A stretch of DNA of 21,988 nucleotides, taken from assembly GCA_964354255.1 (NCBI GenBank), contig CAYGYX010000036.1, forward strand, positions 1-21,988, in the 5' to 3' direction. The position numbers and the translations under genes are program-made. Under the pieces are notes generated by a model. The model searched no databases and was not told where the DNA came from. It worked only from the letters and a program-made list of their open reading frames with translations. Below, piece after piece: positions 1 through 5,146 of this stretch. Source of the DNA: VGBK01 sp964354255. GTDB lineage: Bacteria > Actinomycetota > Acidimicrobiia > Spongiisociales > UBA11373. Numbering within the stretch: the first letter of the stretch is position 1; every line of letters begins with the position of its first letter.

Positions 1-41
1 CCCCTCATCTCCACGGTAGGTCGTGGGGTTCCGGGTCGCCG

Positions 42-61
42 CCTTCCCGGCGGCGGGAAGG
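42..61. terminator. GC-rich hairpin, possible terminator
   Basis: CCTTCCCG (42-49) and CGGGAAGG (54-61) form a perfect 8-bp stem around a 4-base loop. No T-tract follows on either strand. It may end a gene lying to the left of the window. It also resembles the other GC hairpins found between genes in this window. Confidence 0.35.
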
Positions 62-85
62 GGGCCACTGCGGCCCGGCCACGGC

Positions 86-91
86 TATGCT
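86..91 (+). promoter_or_regulatory. Candidate -10 box for the Gre-type gene
   Basis: TATGCT matches the bacterial -10 consensus at the key first, second and last positions. It would start transcription near position 98, giving a leader of about 75 bases before the ATG at 172. I see no convincing -35 box. Confidence 0.35.
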
Positions 92-171
92 CTGGCCATC
101 CCCTTGCGAGCGTGGCCTATGCGTGTTTGGCGTTATCCGGCCGTGTCTCGCCGTGAATGGAGGTTGGTCAG

Positions 172-609
172 ATGGCCAGGCGTGTCATCCCCGCCGAGGT
201 CCGAGAAGGCATGCTGGCGCGACTCGAGGATCTGCAAGCCCGTCAGATCCCCGAACTGGAGCAAGAGTCGGCGGCGGGCGACGTGGATGCGTTTGCCCTG
301 CTGAAGAACCTGCGACGGGAGCGCGACCAACTGCTGGACGCGCTCGGGGCCGACGCGGAGGAGGGGACCTGGGACCCGCGCCGCATCGAGGTGGGCGATG
401 CGGTGGCCGTGCGCGAGGTGGGCCGTGATGAGGACGAGCACTACCTGCTGGTGCCGGCCGGGGTCGGGTCGCGGGCCGAGGATGGGTGGGTCTCCGACCG
501 GTCGCCCCTGGGGGCGGCGCTCGTCGGGGCGGCCCGCGGTGAGATCATCGAGGTGGCGGCTCCGGCCGGTGTCCGCCGCTACTTGATCGTCGATTTCCGT
601 GCCGGCTGA
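172..609 (+). CDS. Gre-type transcription elongation factor (GreA/GreB family)
   Basis: The 145-residue product has the two-part Gre layout. Residues 9-60 are charged and helical and should form the coiled coil that enters the RNA polymerase secondary channel. Residues about 75-145 match the FKBP-like C-terminal domain, with VSDRSPLGAALVGAARGEII as its signature. Family members rescue backtracked polymerase by stimulating transcript cleavage. At the coiled-coil tip, GreA normally has Asp and Glu in a GDLxEN-like turn; here the turn reads GDVDAF, keeping the Asp but placing Ala where the Glu is expected. This could be a Gre-like modulator rather than a cleavage factor. I chose the ATG at 172 over the in-frame ATG at 157 because GGAGG (159-163) sits 8 bases before it. 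The gene stands alone, 64 bases before the thiolase. Confidence 0.8.
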   Translation: MARRVIPAEVREGMLARLEDLQARQIPELEQESAAGDVDAFALLKNLRRERDQLLDALGADAEEGTWDPRRIEVGDAVAVREVGRDEDEHYLLVPAGVGSRAEDGWVSDRSPLGAALVGAARGEIIEVAAPAGVRRYLIVDFRAG

Positions 610-673
610 TGGCCGAGGCTCCATCGTCGCTCTCGAATAGGTAGCTTGGCCCCGGTCGCACGCGAGGAGCCAC

Positions 674-1828
674 ATGCGTAACGCCTTCATCGTCGATGCC
701 GTCCGCAGCCCCATCGGCAAGCGCAACGGCGGGTTGCGGGGCTGGCATCCGATAGACCTGTCCGCCGTCGTCGTGGAGGAACTGGTGCGTCGCACCGGCC
801 TCGACCCGGAGCGGGTGGACGACGTGATATGGGGGTGCGTCTCCCAGACGGGGGAGCAGGGCCTCAACGTGGCCCGCTGGGTGGGCCTGGCGGCCGGGCT
901 ACCCGAGACGGTGCCGGGGGTCAGCATCGATCGGCAGTGCGGGTCGAGCCAGCAGGCGGTGCACTTCGCCGCCCAGGGGATCATGGCCGGGGTCTACGAC
1001 GTGGTCATTGCTGGGGGGGTCGAGTCGATGACGCGAGTGCCCATGGGCTCCACCATGCAGCAGGGCCCCGGCTTCCCCTTCGGCCCGCGGGTAGTCGGCC
1101 GCTATGCCCTGGTCCCGCAGGGACTTTCGGCCGAGATGGTGGCCGAGCGCTGGGGCCTGTCCCGGGAGCGCTTGGATGCTATTGCCTTGGAGTCCCACCA
1201 ACGGGCCGCCCGGGCCGTCGACGAGGGCCGCTTCACCGGCCAGGTGGTTCCCATCCCGGCGGGGGAGGGCGGCGGGGAGGGGATCGACACCGATGAGGGC
1301 ATTCGGCGCGCCACCAGCCTGGAGGCTTTGGCGAGCCTGAAGCCGGCCTTCCGCCCGGACGGGGTGATCACCGCCGGCAACTCCTCCCAGATCTCCGACG
1401 GTGCCGGCGCCCTCCTGGTTGCGGGCGAGGACGTGGTGGAGCGCATGGGGTGGAAGCCGTTGGCGCGAGTCGCCCAGTTCGCGGTGACCGGGGTGGACCC
1501 GGTGATCATGCTCACCGCTCCCATTACTTCCACCGCCAAGTTGCTCGAACGGGCCGGGCTGGGCATTGAGGACGTCGACCTGTTCGAGGTGAACGAGGCT
1601 TTCGCCTCGGTGGTGGCTGCGTGGCTGCACGAAACCGGCGCGGACTGGGAGAAGGTCAACGTGAACGGCGGGGCGATCGCCGTGGGCCACCCACTGGGAG
1701 CCTCCGGCGCCATCCTGATGACCCGCCTGGTGCACGAGATGAAGCTCACCGGGGCGCGGTGGGGCCTGCAAACCATGTGCGAAGGGGGCGGCACCGCCAA
1801 CGCCACGCTGTTGGAACTGGTGGGCTGA
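674..1828 (+). CDS. Thiolase (acetyl-CoA acyltransferase family)
   Basis: The 384-residue protein is a full-length thiolase. The nucleophilic Cys89 lies in RQCGSSQQAVHFA, followed by GGVESMTRVPMG (114-125), NSSQISDGAGALL (236-248), NEAFA (307-311), the catalytic His339 in GHPLGASGA, and the second catalytic Cys369 in CEGGGTANA. The enzyme either cleaves 3-ketoacyl-CoA with CoA in beta-oxidation or condenses two acyl-CoAs. Sequence alone does not fix chain length or direction. GAGGAG (664-669) lies 4 bases before the ATG, so unlike several genes here this one is clearly led by a Shine-Dalgarno. A TAGCTT at 642-647 could be its -10 box. No other fatty-acid genes are adjacent. Confidence 0.93.
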   Translation: MRNAFIVDAVRSPIGKRNGGLRGWHPIDLSAVVVEELVRRTGLDPERVDDVIWGCVSQTGEQGLNVARWVGLAAGLPETVPGVSIDRQCGSSQQAVHFAAQGIMAGVYDVVIAGGVESMTRVPMGSTMQQGPGFPFGPRVVGRYALVPQGLSAEMVAERWGLSRERLDAIALESHQRAARAVDEGRFTGQVVPIPAGEGGGEGIDTDEGIRRATSLEALASLKPAFRPDGVITAGNSSQISDGAGALLVAGEDVVERMGWKPLARVAQFAVTGVDPVIMLTAPITSTAKLLERAGLGIEDVDLFEVNEAFASVVAAWLHETGADWEKVNVNGGAIAVGHPLGASGAILMTRLVHEMKLTGARWGLQTMCEGGGTANATLLELVG

Positions 1829-1875
1829 GGGAGGGCAAGCGGGGTCACGAGTTCCCGCGGCGGGCGAGGCCGTGG

Positions 1876-1881
1876 CATACT
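1876..1881 (+). promoter_or_regulatory. Candidate -10 box, leaderless arsR
   Basis: CATACT lies exactly 6 bases before the arsR ATG. Transcription from it would start at or next to the start codon, and no Shine-Dalgarno is visible. The same spacing occurs upstream of crgA and the MFS gene. Confidence 0.45.
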
Positions 1882-1887
1882 GGCGCC

Positions 1888-2190
1888 ATGGTCAGTTCAA
1901 CAGATCTTGATTCGATTCCGGTTGAAGTGAAGGTGGCCGGCTTCGGTGCCCTCGCCGATCCGATCCGGCTGGAGATCCTCACCCGCCTCGCCGACGGCGC
2001 CGAGCGGTGCGTCTGTGAGTTGCTGCGCCACTCCGGCATCGCTCCCAACCTGCTCTCGTATCACCTGGCGGTGTTGCGCCGGGCCGGTCTGATCGTGGCC
2101 AGGCGGCGGGGACGGTGGGTGGACTACCAACTGGTGCCCGAGGCGTTGGGGGAGTTGCGGCGGGCAGTGCCCGGCAGTGAGGGCCGGTGA
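1888..2190 (+). CDS. arsR: ArsR-family arsenic-responsive repressor
   Basis: The 100-residue winged-helix protein has the ArsR/SmtB fold. ADPIRLEILTRL (residues 23-34) is the usual helix leading to the metal site, and ERCVCELL (39-46) carries Cys41 and Cys43, the CxC arsenite-binding motif in the alpha-3 helix of E. coli-type ArsR. APNLLSYHLAVLRRAGLI (52-69) is the recognition helix. The third Cys of the E. coli protein is absent. The family represses its own operon until As(III) or Sb(III) binds. The open frame extends far upstream over the thiolase, but the ATG at 1888 gives the normal family length. It overlaps the next gene by GTGA (2187-2190), so the four ars genes are probably one transcript. 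Confidence 0.9.
   Translation: MVSSTDLDSIPVEVKVAGFGALADPIRLEILTRLADGAERCVCELLRHSGIAPNLLSYHLAVLRRAGLIVARRRGRWVDYQLVPEALGELRRAVPGSEGR
1897..1910 (+). promoter_or_regulatory. Candidate ArsR operator inside the arsR start region
   Basis: TCAA-N6-TTGA is a perfect inverted repeat (1897-1900 and 1907-1910) of the general type bound by ArsR/SmtB dimers. It sits in an unusually AT-rich patch, codons 4-8 of arsR, in otherwise GC-rich DNA. With transcription starting near 1888, a bound repressor would sit just downstream of the start point. The assignment is inference. Confidence 0.4.
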
Positions 2191-3224
2191 GCGTCGCCGA
2201 GCGCACTGCGGGACGGGCCGTCCTGCGGCCCTGGGGCTGGGTCGTCGCGGCGGCGGCCGCCTGGATCGTCCTCTTCGTTGCGAACGAAATGGTCTGGGAC
2301 CGCCTGGTCTTCGGCCTCTTTCGCCTGGACGGGCGCCTGGGTGCGGCCGTGCACTTCTTCCTGTTCGACATCGGGAAGATCCTGCTGCTGCTGGCCGCGG
2401 TGGTCTTTGCCGCCGCCGTGCTCCGCACCTTCGTGTCGCCTGAGCGGACCCGGGCCCTGCTCGGGGGGCGGCGCCAGGGCCTAGGGAACCTGGCCGCCGC
2501 CGGCCTCGGGGTAGCCACTCCTTTCTGCTCGTGTAGTGCCGTGCCCCTGTTCATCGGCTTCGTGGCTGCCGGGGTGCCGCTGGGGATGACGATGTCGTTC
2601 CTGATCGCCAGCCCGATGGTCAACGAGGTGGCGGTGGTGCTGTTGTGGGGAACCTTCGGCTGGCGGGTGGCCCTGCTCTACTTGGGCTTCGGCCTGGCCA
2701 TCGCCGTAGTTGCCGGCCTGGTGATCGGGCGCCTGGGCATGGAGCGCTGGGTGGAGCCGTTCGTGTACGAGGTGAGGGCCGTCTCGGCGTCCGAGGGGGC
2801 CCGCCCGTCCTGGGCCGAGCGGTTCGCCGTCGGCCGCTCGGAGGTGCGTTCCATCCTGGGCCGGGTGTGGCCCTTCCTGGTCGCCGCCATCGCGGTGGGT
2901 GCCGTCATCCACGGCTGGGTGCCCGAGGACTTCTTCGTGCGCTACGCCGGGCCGGGCAACCCCTTCGCCGTGCCGCTGGCCGTGCTGGTGGGGATTCCGC
3001 TGTACTCGAATGCGGCCGGGGTCATCCCGCTCATTGAGGCGCTCCACGCCAAAGGCCTCGCCCTGGGCACGGTGCTGGCTTTCACCATGGCGGTGGTGGC
3101 TCTCTCGCTGCCCGAGATGATCCTGCTGCGCCGGGTGCTCCGCCCCCGCCTCCTCGGGACCTTCATCGTGGTCGTCGGGGTAGGCATCGTCGCGGTCGGA
3201 TACCTGTTCAACGCGATCTTCTAG
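2187..3224 (+). CDS. ArsP-type permease (DUF318/UPF0718 family)
   Basis: The 345-residue polytopic membrane protein has two similar halves of about four helices each. The hallmark TPFCSCSAVP (residues 111-120, Cys114 and Cys116) is the conserved motif of the ArsP_1 permeases. The second half has the matching GIPLYSNAAGVIPLIEAL segment. Characterised ArsP proteins export trivalent organoarsenicals, with the cysteines thought to bind the metalloid. Other members move other metals, so the substrate here is inferred from the flanking arsR and acr3. The GTG start at 2187 overlaps the arsR stop, indicating translational coupling. A hydrophilic loop lies around residues 195-230. Confidence 0.85.
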   Translation: MSVAERTAGRAVLRPWGWVVAAAAAWIVLFVANEMVWDRLVFGLFRLDGRLGAAVHFFLFDIGKILLLLAAVVFAAAVLRTFVSPERTRALLGGRRQGLGNLAAAGLGVATPFCSCSAVPLFIGFVAAGVPLGMTMSFLIASPMVNEVAVVLLWGTFGWRVALLYLGFGLAIAVVAGLVIGRLGMERWVEPFVYEVRAVSASEGARPSWAERFAVGRSEVRSILGRVWPFLVAAIAVGAVIHGWVPEDFFVRYAGPGNPFAVPLAVLVGIPLYSNAAGVIPLIEALHAKGLALGTVLAFTMAVVALSLPEMILLRRVLRPRLLGTFIVVVGVGIVAVGYLFNAIF

Positions 3225-3237
3225 GAATGGATGGAAC

Positions 3238-3480
3238 ATGGACATCAAGATCCTCGGCTCGGGCTGCGCCAACTGCCGTGCCCTCGAGGCGATGGCGAAG
3301 GAAGCGGTGGCCGCTCTCGGTATCGACGGCACCTTCGAGGAAGTCACCGACTTCGCGGCGATCGCCTCCTACGGCGTGATGCGGACCCCGGCGCTGGTCA
3401 TCGACGGGACGGTGTTCCTCTCGGGCCGGGCGCCAAACCGCGATGAGGTGCGGCGCGTCATCGAAGGCCTGAGCAGATGA
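3238..3480 (+). CDS. Small thioredoxin-like redox protein (thioredoxin_3 / TM0996 type)
   Basis: The 80-residue protein is a minimal thioredoxin fold. The N-terminal strand DIKILGSG is followed by the redox motif CANC (Cys10, Cys13), a helix, and RTPALVIDGTVFLSGRAP with the cis-Pro typical of thioredoxins. Small redox-disulfide proteins of this family are often encoded beside DUF318 permeases and arsenic genes. Likely roles are delivering a metalloid thiolate to the permease or supplying electrons for reduction; neither is proven. A weak GGATGG (3229-3234) precedes the ATG. It ends in an ATGA overlap with acr3 (3477-3480). Confidence 0.85.
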   Translation: MDIKILGSGCANCRALEAMAKEAVAALGIDGTFEEVTDFAAIASYGVMRTPALVIDGTVFLSGRAPNRDEVRRVIEGLSR

Positions 3481-4592
3481 CCAACTCGGCACCCGAGGCT
3501 CCGGCGGTCATTGCCCGCCTGTCGCGGTTGGACCGCTTCCTGCCGGTCTGGATCCTGCTGGCGATGGGGGTGGGCCTGGGCCTGGGGCGTCTTTTCGGCG
3601 GGCTGAACGATGCCCTGGACACCATCAAGATCGGCTCGGTGTCGCTGCCCATCGCCCTGGGCCTGCTGGCGATGATGTACCCGGTGCTGGCCAAGGTGCG
3701 CTACTCCCAGGTGGGCGAGGTGGCCCGGGACCGCACCATGATGGGCATGTCCCTGCTGCTCAATTGGCTGATAGGGCCGGCGCTGATGTTCGCCCTGGCC
3801 TGGCTGCTGCTCCCCGACCTGCCCGAGTACCGCACCGGGCTGATCATCATCGGCCTGGCCCGCTGCATCGCCATGGTGCTGATCTGGAACGACCTGGCGG
3901 GCGGGGACCGCGAGGCGGCGGTGGTGCTGGTGGCCCTCAACTCGCTCTTCCAGATCGTCGCCTACTCGCTTCTCGGGTATTTCTACCTGCAGCTTCTCCC
4001 GAGCTGGCTGGGCCTGAAGACCGACGTGCTCGATGTGTCGCTGTGGGAGATCGCCAAGATCGTGCTGATCTTCCTGGGCATCCCCCTCGTGGCCGGCTAC
4101 CTCACCCGTCGGTGGGGAGAGCGCACTCATGGGGTGGAGTGGTACGAGCAGCGCTTCATTCCTCGCATCGCACCCTTCGCCCTGTGGGGGCTGCTGTTCA
4201 CCGTGGTGCTGCTCTTCGCCCTGCAGGGGGAGACGATCACCGCCAAGCCGCTCGACGTGGTCCGCATTGCCCTGCCCCTGCTCGTCTACTTCGCCCTGAT
4301 GTGGGGAGTGTCGTTCGCCCTGGGCCTGTGGCTGCGCATCGGCTACCCCCGCAACGCCACCCTGTCGTTCACTGCCGCCAGCAACAACTTCGAGTTGGCC
4401 ATCGCGGTGGCCATCGGGGTGTATGGGGTCACCTCGGGCCAGGCCCTGGCCGGGGTGGTGGGGCCGCTCATCGAGGTGCCGGTGCTCGTCGGCCTGGTCT
4501 ATGTGGCCCTGTGGGCGAAGCGCCGCCTTTACGGGGAAGGCCGGGGGGCATCCGGAGAGGCGACCGGGCCGGAGCCGGGGACGGCTACCTAG
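3477..4592 (+). CDS. acr3: ACR3-family arsenite efflux transporter
   Basis: The 371-residue protein has about ten membrane helices of the bile acid/arsenite (BASS-related) fold. ACR3 signatures are MMYPVLAKVRY (66-76) and, in helix 4, GLARCIAMVLIWNDLAGGD with Cys130, the essential cysteine conserved in ACR3 pumps. FTAASNNFELAIA near the end carries the conserved Glu of a late transmembrane helix. It exports As(III) from the cytoplasm using the proton gradient. It is the last gene of the arsR operon. No arsenate reductase (arsC) lies in this cluster. The C-terminal 20 residues are a variable Gly/Glu-rich tail. Confidence 0.92.
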   Translation: MTNSAPEAPAVIARLSRLDRFLPVWILLAMGVGLGLGRLFGGLNDALDTIKIGSVSLPIALGLLAMMYPVLAKVRYSQVGEVARDRTMMGMSLLLNWLIGPALMFALAWLLLPDLPEYRTGLIIIGLARCIAMVLIWNDLAGGDREAAVVLVALNSLFQIVAYSLLGYFYLQLLPSWLGLKTDVLDVSLWEIAKIVLIFLGIPLVAGYLTRRWGERTHGVEWYEQRFIPRIAPFALWGLLFTVVLLFALQGETITAKPLDVVRIALPLLVYFALMWGVSFALGLWLRIGYPRNATLSFTAASNNFELAIAVAIGVYGVTSGQALAGVVGPLIEVPVLVGLVYVALWAKRRLYGEGRGASGEATGPEPGTAT

Positions 4593-4636
4593 GCCCGGGA
4601 AGCCGCTCGATATCCCCACCTGTGGGTAGCCCTGGG

Positions 4637-4660
4637 GAGAACTACATCCGTGTAGTTCTC
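4637..4660. terminator. Strong hairpin between convergent acr3 and crgA
   Basis: GAGAACTACA (4637-4646) and TGTAGTTCTC (4651-4660) form a perfect 10-bp stem. The plus-strand loop is UCCG, a stable UNCG-type tetraloop. It begins 44 bases after acr3 and overlaps the crgA stop codon (4659-4661). There is no T-tract, so it is probably a bidirectional terminator of the U-less kind common in actinobacteria. Confidence 0.6.
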
Positions 4661-4904
4661 AGCGGTACCACAGCGTCATCAGGAAGCCGACGGCGATGCC
4701 CCCGAGGCCCATGTAGAGGTAGTTGTTGTCGGTTCCGCCGGGGAAGATCCCGATGTAGTTGAGGATGATGACCACCACGCCGGCGCCCATCAGGGAGAAC
4801 ATCAGGATTGCGTACCAGCGCGGCGAGCGCTTCTCGTCTTTCGGCGGTGGAGCCGCCGGGTGGTGCACCCGTTTGGGCTTTCGCCGTCCCTTGGACTTAG
4901 GCAT
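4659..4904 (-). CDS. crgA: Cell division protein CrgA
   Basis: The 81-residue protein starts with MPKSKGRRKPK, close to the invariant MPKSK start of CrgA. It has a basic cytoplasmic N-terminus and two membrane helices (about 31-53 and 62-80) joined by a short loop. CrgA is an actinobacterial septum component that recruits or modulates FtsZ, FtsI and other peptidoglycan enzymes. The open frame runs upstream to 5309, but the ATG at 4904 gives the family start and lies 6 bases after a TACGCT box. It sits downstream of the pknB operon, as in M. tuberculosis. The 242-base gap to pknB holds its promoter, a small GCCGGC hairpin near 4988-5005, and nothing else that I recognise. Confidence 0.9.
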   Translation of the reverse strand: MPKSKGRRKPKRVHHPAAPPPKDEKRSPRWYAILMFSLMGAGVVVIILNYIGIFPGGTDNNYLYMGLGGIAVGFLMTLWYR

Positions 4905-4910
4905 GGGGCC

Positions 4911-4916
4911 AGCGTA
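4911..4916 (-). promoter_or_regulatory. Candidate -10 box, leaderless crgA
   Basis: On the minus strand TACGCT is followed by 6 bases and then the crgA ATG. The same hexamer with the same spacing precedes the MFS gene at 19083. No Shine-Dalgarno is present. Confidence 0.55.
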
Positions 4917-5146
4917 GCGGCCGGGGCAGGGCCTAGGTCCAGGGGGGCTGAGGAGGGCGTCGTGGGACGGTCCCCCGGGGCCTGGCGCCGGCTTGGGTGC
5001 CGGCCCGGTGGTGGTGCGACGACGTGCTGCGCCCGACCGGGCCCGGGAGGAGCACCGGGGAGGGGAACTGCCTGTTGGCCAACTTCCTGGCCGGCGCGAT
5101 CTGAGAGGGTGCCTCGGGCAATCGGTGGCGCCGGGTCGGTCCTGGA

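Noticed and set aside
157..171. ATG at 157 as start of the Gre-type gene
   Set aside because: The bases from 159 to 163 are the Shine-Dalgarno for the ATG at 172, and the extra five residues are not family-like.
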